A stretch of 64,000 bases of DNA from Acidobacteriota bacterium (GCA_003223025.1 QHXR01000001.1:23738-87737), one strand, 5' to 3'; shown: positions 33,021-41,718, counted from the stretch's first letter. Notes: generated by a model from the letters alone, not told the origin. Numbers and translations are program-made.

Positions 33021-33263
33021 TCAGTTCTTCGCACGACCGACGATAAACAGAACAAGCCCGACAAAACATCCGACGAGACCGCCGGCCGTGAAAACGAGCG
33101 CGTTTGCGAGCAGGCCGCCGACAGACCCGATGCCGGCGTTTTCGGCGGCTTCTAGTGCGGAGAAACTCTGGTAGATACTTGCTGCTGCACCGGTGATACC
33201 GATCAGTGGACTTAGGACGAGAAGGGCGATTCCAATTTTTTGAAGTGTAGTTATTTTTGCCAT
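33021..33263 (-). CDS. Mini MotA/TolQ/ExbB-like membrane protein
   Basis: 80 residues: one helix LQKIGIALLVLSPLIGITGAAASIYQSF, a short Ala-rich loop, a second helix LANALVFTAGGLVGCFVGLVLFIVG. The text LSPLIGITGAAASIYQSFSALEAAENAGIGSVGGLLANALVFTAGGL matches the TM2-TM3 core of the ExbB/TolQ/MotA proton-channel family, but the first helix and the large cytoplasmic loop are missing. It may be a free-standing reduced form or a remnant. It is next to another membrane protein with the same orientation. Confidence 0.55.
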   Translation of the reverse strand: MAKITTLQKIGIALLVLSPLIGITGAAASIYQSFSALEAAENAGIGSVGGLLANALVFTAGGLVGCFVGLVLFIVGRAKN

Positions 33264-33266
33264 GTG

Positions 33267-33935
33267 CTAATGAGATTCCTCCTCAACAGATTTTGCCGCG
33301 GCCGCCCGCTGAGCGCGTAGAGAATTTATTTTCGACTCCAGTTCCGCGATCTCCTCATCTATCTTCTCAAGGTTTGAACCCGACGAACTCAACCTATGCA
33401 AAATCGGCGTCACGACCGTGATCGACGCGAGCAGGATACCGAGAACTCCAAGGATGCGATAGATAAGATCGCTGTCTCCCGTCGGTTCGAACCAAAGAAT
33501 GTAGAGAAAGATCCCGGCAAGAAAACTGACACACGCGGCTGCCGCGATGCGCGTCCACGCGAATCTCGAGTCGAGCCGGGCGAGCGAGAGCAGCGACAGA
33601 TGCGAGCACGAGGCAGCGAGAATCACGACGGTGAGAAACGATTTGATGAAAGGCTCGGAATCGTCGAGCACGTCCCAGATGATCAGAAAGCACATGAGCG
33701 CCGAGATGATCGAGAACGCGATCCCGGCGAGCGGCAAATATTTTCCACGACCCGTCTCGAGATACGCCCCGCATGCAAGTCCGCAGATGCACGTCACGGT
33801 GACAGTCAAGGTCGTCATCAACACACGAACTTCGATGTTGCCGAAATCTCCGAAGAGCAATACGCCGATGCCGATCAATGCGCTGAGCGCGACTGAGGCG
33901 ATGAGCAGATAAAGGAAGAGTCGTCGAAGATTCAT
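33267..33935 (-). CDS. Membrane protein with C-terminal coiled coil
   Basis: 222 residues from MNLRRLFLYLLIASVALSALIGIGVLLFG. About six hydrophobic helices (VRVLMTTLTVTVTCICGLACGAYLETGRGKYLPLAGIAFSIISALMCFLIIWDVL, FLTVVILAASCSHLSLLSLARL, AAAACVSFLAGIFLYILWFEPTGDSD, ILGVLGILLASITVVTPILHRLSS), then a cytosolic coiled coil LEKIDEEIAELESKINSLRAQRAAAAKSVEEE. The layout resembles membrane proteins where the coiled coil mediates oligomers. Family not recognised. It is 3 bases from the ExbB-like mini gene. Confidence 0.6.
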   Translation of the reverse strand: MNLRRLFLYLLIASVALSALIGIGVLLFGDFGNIEVRVLMTTLTVTVTCICGLACGAYLETGRGKYLPLAGIAFSIISALMCFLIIWDVLDDSEPFIKSFLTVVILAASCSHLSLLSLARLDSRFAWTRIAAAACVSFLAGIFLYILWFEPTGDSDLIYRILGVLGILLASITVVTPILHRLSSSGSNLEKIDEEIAELESKINSLRAQRAAAAKSVEEESH

Positions 33936-34012
33936 GTGACGAAAATCTACTGATTTCGTCTGAAATGCAAGCGAGCGGAAGTCGGCTCGGTAGCGGTTTG
34001 AGTAAGTCACAT

Positions 34013-34157
34013 TTCATAACACCGCTAGGTGCGACATATTGGTAGAAACGCGACGCCAAAAGAAGAGCCCCGTAGGAGCGACATGGTGCCGCCCCCAACG
34101 GAGCTGGATCTTTTTCCCGCGATCGTTCTACCAATATTTCGCTCCTCCGGAGCTAGA
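34013..34157. repeat. Family X repeat, copy X2, overlaps the M16 stop codon
   Basis: Opens with CATAACACCGCTAGGTGCGACATATTGGTAG and closes with CTACCAATATTTCGCTCC TCCGGAGCTA, as in X1. The complement of its last bases provides the TAG stop (34153-34155) of the M16 peptidase. Confidence 0.85.
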
Positions 34158-35439
34158 TCGCGAAGCGTTTTCGATTCACCTTCACGCCGTTGAGATTCCC
34201 CAGCGCGGCGAAGGCGATGTTCCCGGTTTTAAAATATTTCTTCGCCAGGGCGTGCACCTCTTTTAAAGTCACCGCGTCGACATTCGCGAGCGATTCCTCG
34301 ACCGTGATCTGACGTCGGTGCAGCAATTCGGATTGTGCCAGCGACGCGGCCCTCGATGCAGAATCTTCAAGACTCAGCAGAACCGACGCACGCGTCTGCT
34401 GCTTCGCAAGATCAAGCTCTTCCGCCGTTACACCTTTAGTCGCGATGTCGCGCATTTCGGCGATCGTTATATCGATAACCTCGAGTGTATGCGCCGGTGA
34501 CGTTGCGGCCGAGACGATGAACATTCCGCAGTCCTCGAACATGATCGAACTTGAACCGACGCTGTATGCGAGCCCGCGCTCTTCGCGGATCTTTTGCCAC
34601 AATCTGGTCGATGTGCCGCCGCCGATGATCTGCGCGAGCAGGTCCGCGGCGTATCGTTCTTTCGCTCGACCCGGCACGAACGGCGTTGCAAGAAGCAGAT
34701 GAGCCTGCTCGAGTGTCTTGTTCTGTTTGATAAGAATGGGTGAAGCTGGTCTTGGTGCTTTTGCTTTGAGTCCCGCCTTTAGGCGGCTCGCGGCTTGCCG
34801 CCTGAAGGCGGGACTCAAAACTTTTTCCGTGAGCTTCACGAAATCTTCGTGCTCCACATTTCCGGCGGCGACCACAACTAAGTTCGAAGGCTGGAAAAGC
34901 TTCTCGTGATACTTCGAAGCCGTAACGCTATCAAATGTGCGAACGGTTTTCCGAGTTCCCGCGATGTTCAGCCCGAGCGGATGGCCTGGATAAAATGCAC
35001 GGCTGAAAACGTCGCTGAGTTTATCTTCGGGCGAGTCCTCGGTCATTTTCAGCTCTTCGATGATGACCTTCTGCTCGCTCCGCATTTCCTTCTCATCGAA
35101 TTGCGGATTGCCAAGCATGTCCGCAACGAGCTCGAACGCCGGCTCGAGCTGGTCATCCGTGACCTTGATCGCGAATCCCATCTCCTCATGCGTCGTGAAG
35201 GCCTCGAGCGTTCCGCCGAGACGGTCCTGTTCGATCGCGATATCGAGCGCGGATCGGGTCGCGGTGCCCTTAAAGACCGCGTGCTCGATGAAATGCGTGA
35301 TGCCGTTCAGAGCATCGGGCTCGTTACGCGATCCGGTACGAAAAAAGAATGCGAGCGTTACCGATCTGACGCCCGACATTTGGTCAGTCAGCACGACAAG
35401 GCCGTTTTTTAGACGAGTTTCTTTGATATTTTCGATCAT
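34153..35439 (-). CDS. M16-family zinc metallopeptidase with an in-frame palindromic insert
   Basis: 428 residues from MIENIKETRLKNGLVVLTDQ. Inverted zinc motif HxxEH at His49-Glu52-His53 (NGITHFIEHAVFKG); the third ligand Glu lies in EMRSEQKVIIEELKMTEDSPEDKL. The second half has the R/Y motif region (EERGLAYSVGSSSIMFEDCGMFIVSAATSP). It is one full M16 chain of about 45 kDa, like YmxG/PepR-type proteases. Residues about 206-225 (VLSPAFRRQAASRLKAGLKA) are the translation of palindrome S2 and fall in a linker between the two homologous halves. The stop codon is inside repeat X2. Confidence 0.9.
   Translation of the reverse strand: MIENIKETRLKNGLVVLTDQMSGVRSVTLAFFFRTGSRNEPDALNGITHFIEHAVFKGTATRSALDIAIEQDRLGGTLEAFTTHEEMGFAIKVTDDQLEPAFELVADMLGNPQFDEKEMRSEQKVIIEELKMTEDSPEDKLSDVFSRAFYPGHPLGLNIAGTRKTVRTFDSVTASKYHEKLFQPSNLVVVAAGNVEHEDFVKLTEKVLSPAFRRQAASRLKAGLKAKAPRPASPILIKQNKTLEQAHLLLATPFVPGRAKERYAADLLAQIIGGGTSTRLWQKIREERGLAYSVGSSSIMFEDCGMFIVSAATSPAHTLEVIDITIAEMRDIATKGVTAEELDLAKQQTRASVLLSLEDSASRAASLAQSELLHRRQITVEESLANVDAVTLKEVHALAKKYFKTGNIAFAALGNLNGVKVNRKRFAI
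34766..34820. repeat. Family S palindrome inside the M16 gene (S2)
   Basis: GAGTCCCGCC..GGCGGCTCGCGGCTTGCCGCC..GGCGGGACTC, a nearly perfect palindrome in which both arms are flanked by TTTT and AAAA. On the coding strand it begins with GTTTTGAGTCCCG, read as Val-Leu-Ser-Pro, the same phase as S3 in the M14 gene. Confidence 0.9.
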
Positions 35440-35506
35440 GGAGAAAATCAAGAATCGCACACGCTGCCGCTTTCTGGCTAACAGGTCGTAAAGTTTTGTT
35501 AGAATA

Positions 35507-35535
35507 TTGACGAAATAATCATGATTGGCTAAAGT
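35507..35535 (+). promoter_or_regulatory. Promoter of the efflux operon (candidate)
   Basis: TTGACG (35507-35512), 17 bases, then TAAAGT (35530-35535). The -35 is a good match; the -10 is moderate. The -10 runs into the palindrome at 35533-35550, as expected for a repressed promoter. Confidence 0.55.
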
Positions 35536-35550
35536 AAGTGATTACTTACT
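35533..35550. promoter_or_regulatory. Palindromic operator (TetR/MarR type, candidate)
   Basis: AGTAAGTGATTACTTACT has perfect 7-base arms AGTAAGT / ACTTACT with a 4-base spacer. It lies 22 bases before the HlyD start and overlaps the candidate -10 box. This size and form are typical of operators of TetR-family repressors of drug efflux. No regulator gene lies next to it. Confidence 0.7.
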
Positions 35551-35572
35551 AACTTAAGAATTACTAATTTTC

Positions 35573-37054
35573 ATGAGCGAAAAGGTTGTCAACGAGAGCG
35601 AGCAAGGGAAGAAAACATCGGACATCCATCAGACGAACGGGAACGGTCGCCGTGCTACGGGGGAGATGAGTCTCGAGGACGGTACCGGGGCTACGGCGGA
35701 ATCCGGGCATACGACAGTCGAACCGGTCGAACCCGAGCTGGAAACACTGCCGGCTCGTAACGGAAAGCGCCGGCGTATTTTTATGCTCGCCGGAGCGGGA
35801 GTTCTCGTCCTGGCGATCGTAGGTACCCTTTACTGGATTTACGCACGCCAGTTCGAATCGACGGACGATGCATTCGTGGAGGCGGACATCACTCAGGTCG
35901 CACCGAAAGTCGCGGCGTATGTAAAGAAGATCCACGTCTCCAACAATCAATTTGTGCATAAAGGCGATGTGCTCATCGAGCTTGACCCGGCAGAGTTGCA
36001 GGTTCATCTGCAGCAGGCGAGGGCGCAGCTCGAGCAGGCGAAGAGCCAACGACAAGTTGCGGCCGCGACCGTAGATCTTACCGAGAAGACTTCGTCCGCA
36101 GGTCAGCAGACGGCGCAGTCGAACGTCGAATCGGCTCGTCAAAATGTCGAACAGCAAAGACTCGCTTCACAGGCGCGACAGTCGCAGATCTCGCAAGCTT
36201 CAGCCGCACTGAAGACGGCTCGCGCGAGTTTGGGTCAGACTCAGGCGCAAGTTCCGAGTGCACGATCGACAGTTCAGCTCGCACAGGTTGAGTACGATCG
36301 TCGACAAAATCTTTTCAGCCGCGGAGATATTTCGCACGAGAATCTCGACCAGGCTCAGAATCGTTTGCAGACAGCAAAGGCCCAGCTCAACGAAGCCGAG
36401 CAGTCGGTCATCGCTGCACAGTCGCGGGTGAACGAAGCCGAGGCGAATGTTCGCACCGCCCAGGAAACATTTCGGCAATCAGTTGCACAAGTTGGCTTGA
36501 CGCAGTCGCAGGTTGGCGAATCGCAAGGACGTTTGCAGGATGCGTCCGCGGCTCCCGAACGAGTCGAGGTGAGTCAGACTCAAGTCGGCGCGGCGGAAGC
36601 GACGATCCAGGCGGCGGAAGCCGAGGTCGCGCAAGCCGAGCTCGAACTTTCGTACGCGCAGATCACAGCACCGGAGGATGGATTCGTCACACGCAAAACC
36701 GTCGAAGAAGGGCAGCTCGTGCAAGTCGGCACGCCGTTGATGGCTATCTCGCAATCGGATGACGTTTGGGTCATCGCGAACTTTAAAGAAACTCAACTCG
36801 AATTTATGCAGCCGGGGCAGAAGGTTGCGATCGAGGTCGACGCTTTTCCGAGCGAAGATTTCGAAGGCCACGTCGAGAGTTTACAAGCCGGTACCGGATC
36901 GCGATTCAGCGTTCTGCCGGCAGAGAATGCGACCGGCAATTTTGTAAAAGTGGTACAACGCGTTCCGGTCAAGATCGTCTTCGACGAGCCGGCGGATAAG
37001 GTCAAGCGTCTCGTTCCGGGAATGTCAGTCGAGCCTTCGGTCAAAGTCAGATAA
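35573..37054 (+). CDS. HlyD/EmrA-family membrane fusion protein
   Basis: 493 residues. A cytosolic N-terminal tail rich in Gly, Glu and Thr (about 65 residues), then one membrane anchor (RRRIFMLAGAGVLVLAIVGTLYWIYARQFESTDDAFVEADITQVAPKVAAYVKKIHVSNNQFVHKGDVLIELD; the TDDAFV...V.G.V block is the EmrA signature). A long coiled-coil hairpin of Gln/Ala repeats (LQQARAQLEQAKSQRQ... to VAQAELELSYAQITAPEDGFVTRKTVEEGQLVQVG) follows, then the beta-barrel (VWVIANFKETQLEFMQPGQKVAIEVDAFP). It bridges the inner-membrane pump to the outer membrane. The MFS pump gene follows after 8 bases. Confidence 0.92.
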   Translation: MSEKVVNESEQGKKTSDIHQTNGNGRRATGEMSLEDGTGATAESGHTTVEPVEPELETLPARNGKRRRIFMLAGAGVLVLAIVGTLYWIYARQFESTDDAFVEADITQVAPKVAAYVKKIHVSNNQFVHKGDVLIELDPAELQVHLQQARAQLEQAKSQRQVAAATVDLTEKTSSAGQQTAQSNVESARQNVEQQRLASQARQSQISQASAALKTARASLGQTQAQVPSARSTVQLAQVEYDRRQNLFSRGDISHENLDQAQNRLQTAKAQLNEAEQSVIAAQSRVNEAEANVRTAQETFRQSVAQVGLTQSQVGESQGRLQDASAAPERVEVSQTQVGAAEATIQAAEAEVAQAELELSYAQITAPEDGFVTRKTVEEGQLVQVGTPLMAISQSDDVWVIANFKETQLEFMQPGQKVAIEVDAFPSEDFEGHVESLQAGTGSRFSVLPAENATGNFVKVVQRVPVKIVFDEPADKVKRLVPGMSVEPSVKVR

Positions 37055-37062
37055 CGGACCCG

Positions 37063-38625
37063 ATGGAACAGCAGGAGCAGTGGGTCCCAAGTTTTAATCC
37101 ATGGCTGATCGCGATCTCGGTGATGCTCGCGACTGTGATGGAGGTTCTCGACACGTCCGTCGCGAACGTCGCGCTTCCGCACATTTCGGGGAATCTTTCT
37201 GCCACCACCGAAGAAGCGACCTGGGTCCTCACGAGCTATCTCATCTCGAACGCGATCATCCTTCCCGCGACTAGTTGGATCACGAAATTCGTCGGCCGCA
37301 AACGCTTTCTTATCATCTGCATAATTTTGTTCACGATCGCTTCCGCACTCTGCGGAGCGGCTCCGAATCTTGAAACTCTGATCATCGCGCGAATTCTCCA
37401 AGGTCTTGCAGGCGGAGCGCTGCAGCCGATCGCACAGGCGGTGCTGCTCGAGAGTTTTCCTCCGGCGAAGCGCGGCGCCGCGATGGCATTGTACGGAATG
37501 GGAGTCGTCGTCGCGCCGATCATCGGTCCGACGCTCGGTGGCTGGATCACCGATAACTACTCGTGGCGTTGGATCTTCTATATCAATTTGCCTGTCGGGG
37601 CGATCGCCGCATTTATGGCGAACACGTTCGTCGAGGATCCGCCATATCTTCAGGGGCAAAAACCGGGAAAGATCGATTACATCGGATTCGGCTTGATGGC
37701 GCTTGGACTTGCGGCGCTCGAATTGACTCTCGATCTCGGTCAACAGCGCGACTGGTTCGAGTCGCCGCTGATAGTTTTCACCGCGACGATGTCAGCTGTT
37801 TCGATCATCGGCTTCATCATCTGGGAGCTTTACGTCGACGAGCCGATCGTAAATCTGCGCGTTTTCCTTAATCGAAATTTTGCAGTTGGCTGCGCGATGA
37901 TCGCGGCGGTCGGGGTCGTACTTTACGGATCAACTGCGCTATTACCTTTGTTCCTGCAAACGCTCCTCGGATATCCGGCGGTCGAGAGTGGAATCGCCGT
38001 GAGCCCGCGCGGGATCGGATCGATAATTTCGATGGTCATCGTCGGCAGATTGATCGGATGGGTCGACGGACGGTTTCTGATCGCGTTCGGATTTTTCGTG
38101 CTTGGTGCTTCGATCTGGTCATTCACCGGTCTCAACCTTTACATCGCGCAATCGAACATCATTTATCCGATGATCGTGTCGGGGTTCGCGATGGGTTTTG
38201 TGTTTGTTCCGCTGACGACGATGGCGATGGCGACGCTTTCGCAGAACGAGATCGGCAACGCATCGGGAATGTACAATCTGATGCGCAATACGGGCGGTTC
38301 GATCGGGATCGCGATCATGACGACGATGCTCGCGCGAAACGCGCAAGTTCATCAGGCGGTTCTTGCGACACATGCGACTCCGTACGATCCGGCGTACCAG
38401 CAGATGGTGCAGCAACTGACAGCGACGCTGTCGCGAACGATGGATGCAGTTTCTGCGGGGCAACAGGCAACGGCGACGGTGTATGGAATGCTTGTCAAAC
38501 AGGCGATGGTCCTGTCGTACATCGACAACTTCCGCATCTTGGCCATTCTCTGTTTCCTATGCGTTCCGGCGGCGTTTATTTTTAAGAAAGTGAAGAATGC
38601 GAAAGCAGTTGAAGGAGCGCATTGA
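37063..38625 (+). CDS. DHA2-family MFS drug exporter (EmrB/QacA type)
   Basis: 520 residues, 14 membrane helices. Motif A-like GRKRFLIICIILFTIASALCG; motif D1 near the start LATVMEVLDTSVANVALPHISGNLSATTEEATWVLTSYLISNAIILPATSWI; motif C GMGVVVAPIIGPTLGGWITDNYSWRWIFYINLPVG, diagnostic for 14-helix antiporters. It expels hydrophobic compounds using the proton gradient, with the EmrA-like partner upstream. Which substrates cannot be told from sequence. Transcribed with the HlyD gene behind a palindromic operator. Confidence 0.93.
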   Translation: MEQQEQWVPSFNPWLIAISVMLATVMEVLDTSVANVALPHISGNLSATTEEATWVLTSYLISNAIILPATSWITKFVGRKRFLIICIILFTIASALCGAAPNLETLIIARILQGLAGGALQPIAQAVLLESFPPAKRGAAMALYGMGVVVAPIIGPTLGGWITDNYSWRWIFYINLPVGAIAAFMANTFVEDPPYLQGQKPGKIDYIGFGLMALGLAALELTLDLGQQRDWFESPLIVFTATMSAVSIIGFIIWELYVDEPIVNLRVFLNRNFAVGCAMIAAVGVVLYGSTALLPLFLQTLLGYPAVESGIAVSPRGIGSIISMVIVGRLIGWVDGRFLIAFGFFVLGASIWSFTGLNLYIAQSNIIYPMIVSGFAMGFVFVPLTTMAMATLSQNEIGNASGMYNLMRNTGGSIGIAIMTTMLARNAQVHQAVLATHATPYDPAYQQMVQQLTATLSRTMDAVSAGQQATATVYGMLVKQAMVLSYIDNFRILAILCFLCVPAAFIFKKVKNAKAVEGAH

Positions 38626-38635
38626 TCTCCTACGA

Positions 38636-38773
38636 GAGTAAGAGCGGGGGTAAAGCCGCCTTCCTGACCTGCGAATATCAACCGTTGAGCCGTTTATCCC
38701 AAGACTCGATATTACGTCGAAGAGTTGCTGACATTCGCAGGTCGGGAAGGCGGGTTTACCCCCGCTCTTACTC
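38636..38773. repeat. Long inverted repeat after the efflux operon
   Basis: The arms 38636-38676 (GAGTAAGAGCGGGGGTAAAG...) and 38733-38773 (...TTTACCCCCGCTCTTACTC) pair over about 41 bases with one or two mismatches; the 56-base loop is unstructured. A similar single arm (AGAGCGGGGGCAAGCCGCGCG) occurs near 44273-44295. Confidence 0.88.
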
Positions 38774-38832
38774 GCTGATCTACAGACGTCGATTACTGCA
38801 AAAAATCCATCCGCAACATGTGGATGAGAAAA

Positions 38833-38859
38833 AGGGAGACTCGATTAACGGGTCTCCCT
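38833..38859 (-). terminator. Intrinsic terminator of the SPFH operon
   Basis: Stem AGGGAGAC / GTCTCCCT with an 11-base loop, followed on the minus strand by TTTTTCTC (As at 38828-38833). It lies 30 bases beyond the SPFH stop. Confidence 0.85.
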
Positions 38860-38889
38860 CCGAACCATTTACTTTTTCCTTTTTCCTTT

Positions 38890-41085
38890 TTACTTAGATC
38901 CGTTCGTCTTCACCGGAGCGTCGCCGTTCTTCGCCTGCATCTGTTCCTTGAAAAGATTCAGAAGCAACAACGTTCCGATACCGCCGCCTTCGCCGGCACC
39001 GCCACCGCCGGTCGCCATGATGTCCGGCGTGATGCGCACGTTTTTCTCGCCGATGACTTTTAACGTCTCAACGATCGCGACGCCTTGTGCACCGAGAGCG
39101 TTTACCTGCTCGCGATACGCGACGCCCTGAGCTTCACCGATGAGCCGCATCTTCTCAGCTTCGGCCTTACCCGTTTCGCTGATGTAATACGCTTCACCCT
39201 CGGCTTCCTTCTTTCGCTGCTCGCTTCGCTTGCCGGCGATGTCGACACCGACCGTCGCTTCCATCAAGCTCTTCTGATTGTCGGCTTGTGAACTCGTTCT
39301 CTCGAGCTCTATACGTTTCACTTCCGCCTCGCGTTGAGCGTTGTACATATTCTGCCTCTGCTCGGCGAGGATCTTTTCGGTCTGCGTCTTCATCAGCTCT
39401 TCCGGCAGACGAATGTGACAGATCAAAACGTTGACGACGTCGACGTGATACTTGAGCAAGTGCATTCGCACTCGAGCTTCGGCACGTTCCTGCTCTTCAT
39501 GACGATTTTGCAAGTACGCCATCGCCGAAGATTCCGAGGCCTGATTGCGGAAGATCGAGTCGATCAGCGGATGCATCACGTTCTGGACGAGCCGACTGAC
39601 ATCACCGATCTTAGCAACCATGAACGGAGCATCTTCCGGCTTCACGCGAAACACAACACGCACCTCGAGCTGCATGGTAAAACCGTCTTTCGAAATTACC
39701 TCGAACGGATCGAACGTATTTTTCATCTCGCCCGCCGTCCATTCAACGGTCTGGTTCGTCGTCGGGATCACGATCGGCGAGACCGCCAACGTGTTCACGT
39801 AATAGCGACCCGGTCCGACGACAGTTTCCTGAATACCGCGAAAACCCTCGGGCACAACGTAAGCCTCATGAGCACCACTGTCGAGCCGCTTGTCGGCCGG
39901 ATCACCCTGCATCAGCTCAGCCCGGATGTCGTCGATCGAGCTCTTATCTCCATCGACCTTATCGAGCTTTTCAGCCGCGATCTGCATCTGCTCTCTCTCT
40001 TCTATTTCCAAACGCTCACGGATCTTCTGCGCCATTGCGCGGCGGATCTCTTCCGACGGGTCCTTACCCGTATTCGAAACGACAACGGCGACCTCACCCG
40101 GTCTTACTTCTTTCGCGCTCTCCAGAATTACTTTGAAGAGAAGCGGGTTAATGTAATAAGTTCCGGGCAGAAGAATGTCCTTCTGCGGACCACGCTGTCC
40201 GCCCGACGTGATGAACGTGTTGCTGTCCTGGAAATTATCGTGTCCCTCTTTCGCAGTCGCGACGTAATCCTTCGGATCGAGCGGAGCACCATCGAGTGCT
40301 TCGACAAGTCCGATCTGATTTTCGCTGATCACAGTCGCGTCGAAGAGCCGGATATTAAAAAGACCCGGCATAGCATCACTATTTTCGGACGAGACCGATT
40401 GCGTGTGGATGCGGTACGTACCCGGTGTCAGGATCTCGACCTGCGGACCCTTCTGACCGCCGTTGTAGATGAACGCTTCCGCGTCCTGAAAATTCTTGTG
40501 ATTCTCGATCGCCTTACCATGAAGACGTCCGTGGTCGAGCTGTGATCCGTCGGCGCTGGACACGATACCGACCTTACCTTGCGGGATCGCGGTGCTCTGC
40601 GCGATCGAGACATGAAACAGATAAGGATGGATCGCCCATTTTCCCGGAGGCAATGTTCTAAGCTGGATGCCTTTTACGCCGCCTTCGCGAATGAACGCGA
40701 TCGGGTCCTGGAAATTATTGTGCGCATTCTGCGCACGGTCCGGAGCAAAGATGCTGCCCATCGGCATCGGCTCCCCATCGATCGCTTCGATGATGCCAAG
40801 CTCATCGGCGCCGATCTCGATCAGCGGAACTTTCTGCGATACGCGTTCGATCGGATACGGAACGAAGTGAAGACCCGGCTTCAAGACTTCGGCCTGGATA
40901 CCAACCTCGCCGGCGTTTGCGACAACGCGGCCTTGCGGCATTCGGCGACCGAGATAGCGGCGTTCCTTGATCCCGACTTCAGTCGCGCCGATGTTCACAA
41001 GAAAGCGCGTGACGATGTACCAAAGCACCGCGAGCGCGATCAGTCCGATCACACCAATAATGATTAAGGGGAAAAACTGTTCCAT
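38890..41085 (-). CDS. Large SPFH/Band 7 (flotillin-like) membrane protein with repeated modules
   Basis: 731 residues. One N-terminal membrane helix (FFPLIIIGVIGLIALAVLWYIVTRFLV). Then come at least four copies of a module ending in a PG-type turn: GEVGIQAEVLKPGLHFVPYP; FQDPIAFIREGGVKGIQLRTLPPGKWAIHP; FQDAEAFIYNGGQKGPQVEILTPGTYRIHT; FQDSNTFITSGGQRGPQKDILLPGTYYINP; and a degenerate fifth EGFRGIQETVVGPGRYYVNT. The SPFH core follows (NQTVEWTAGEMKNTFDPFEVISKDGFTMQLEVRVVFRVKPEDAPFMVAKIGDVSRLVQNVMHPLIDSIFRN). It ends in a long coiled coil with the flotillin EA-rich pattern and a Gly-rich tail. SPFH proteins scaffold membrane microdomains. The neighbour 41098-41640 is co-transcribed. Confidence 0.85.
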   Translation of the reverse strand: MEQFFPLIIIGVIGLIALAVLWYIVTRFLVNIGATEVGIKERRYLGRRMPQGRVVANAGEVGIQAEVLKPGLHFVPYPIERVSQKVPLIEIGADELGIIEAIDGEPMPMGSIFAPDRAQNAHNNFQDPIAFIREGGVKGIQLRTLPPGKWAIHPYLFHVSIAQSTAIPQGKVGIVSSADGSQLDHGRLHGKAIENHKNFQDAEAFIYNGGQKGPQVEILTPGTYRIHTQSVSSENSDAMPGLFNIRLFDATVISENQIGLVEALDGAPLDPKDYVATAKEGHDNFQDSNTFITSGGQRGPQKDILLPGTYYINPLLFKVILESAKEVRPGEVAVVVSNTGKDPSEEIRRAMAQKIRERLEIEEREQMQIAAEKLDKVDGDKSSIDDIRAELMQGDPADKRLDSGAHEAYVVPEGFRGIQETVVGPGRYYVNTLAVSPIVIPTTNQTVEWTAGEMKNTFDPFEVISKDGFTMQLEVRVVFRVKPEDAPFMVAKIGDVSRLVQNVMHPLIDSIFRNQASESSAMAYLQNRHEEQERAEARVRMHLLKYHVDVVNVLICHIRLPEELMKTQTEKILAEQRQNMYNAQREAEVKRIELERTSSQADNQKSLMEATVGVDIAGKRSEQRKKEAEGEAYYISETGKAEAEKMRLIGEAQGVAYREQVNALGAQGVAIVETLKVIGEKNVRITPDIMATGGGGAGEGGGIGTLLLLNLFKEQMQAKNGDAPVKTNGSK

Positions 41086-41097
41086 TTGAATTTGAGT

Positions 41098-41640
41098 TTA
41101 GGCATCGGACGCCTCTTCGTCCGATATTGTTTGAGCCCGGCCGCGAAGGGCCGCCAGCTCGCGATTGATAGTGAATGTTACACCCGGTGTTCGTTCACTT
41201 TGTGGAAGAAGCCAGAAATGGCTTTCGATGAGCTGAGCGATATCGTCGTCCGTGAAGACGTCCGACCGCTTGTGCAATAGCTCATCAATTGCTTCGAGAT
41301 AAACATCTCCGCGCTCCAACTCGGACGCACGCAAAAGAAGCTCGACAGTATTCGCACGACTTGGCAATTCGCGCCAAGTTTGGCGAAATTCCTCAAAACT
41401 TGCAAGCTCTTTTTGACGCTCGTTTTCGCGTAGATCAACGCCCCGCGCTTCGAGCATTTTCCGCTCCTCTCGTTCTTGCGCACGAAGCTCTTCCTCATCC
41501 GGTGCAAACAGCGGACGAAGGTTCTCACCATTCAGATATTTAGGCGTTTGGTCCTCTAAAAGTGGAGTACGGGTTTGCCGCCTTACAAAAATAATTATCG
41601 CGGCGGCGATGAGAAGGACGACTGTAAAGATGACGAGCAT
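41098..41640 (-). CDS. Single-pass membrane protein upstream of the SPFH gene
   Basis: 180 residues. N-terminal membrane helix MLVIFTVVLLIAAAIIIFVRRQ, then a charged helical region (EEELRAQEREERKMLEARGVDLRENERQKELASFEEFRQTWRELPSRANTVELLLRASELERGDVYLEAIDELLHKRSDVFTDDDIAQLIESHFWLLP). Probably an N-terminally anchored partner of the SPFH protein, whose ATG is 12 bases downstream. No family recognised. Confidence 0.6.
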   Translation of the reverse strand: MLVIFTVVLLIAAAIIIFVRRQTRTPLLEDQTPKYLNGENLRPLFAPDEEELRAQEREERKMLEARGVDLRENERQKELASFEEFRQTWRELPSRANTVELLLRASELERGDVYLEAIDELLHKRSDVFTDDDIAQLIESHFWLLPQSERTPGVTFTINRELAALRGRAQTISDEEASDA

Positions 41641-41718
41641 CGTGTGCGAGCGTAGAAACTAACTCGACAGCTAATATTACGCCGAGTGCGTTTGGAAGTT
41701 CAAAATATCTAAGGTCTA

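Noticed and set aside
39334-40545. 403-residue plus-strand ORF opposite the SPFH gene
   Set aside because: Mirror frame of a well-supported gene; Arg/Asp/His-rich, no motif, no ribosome site.
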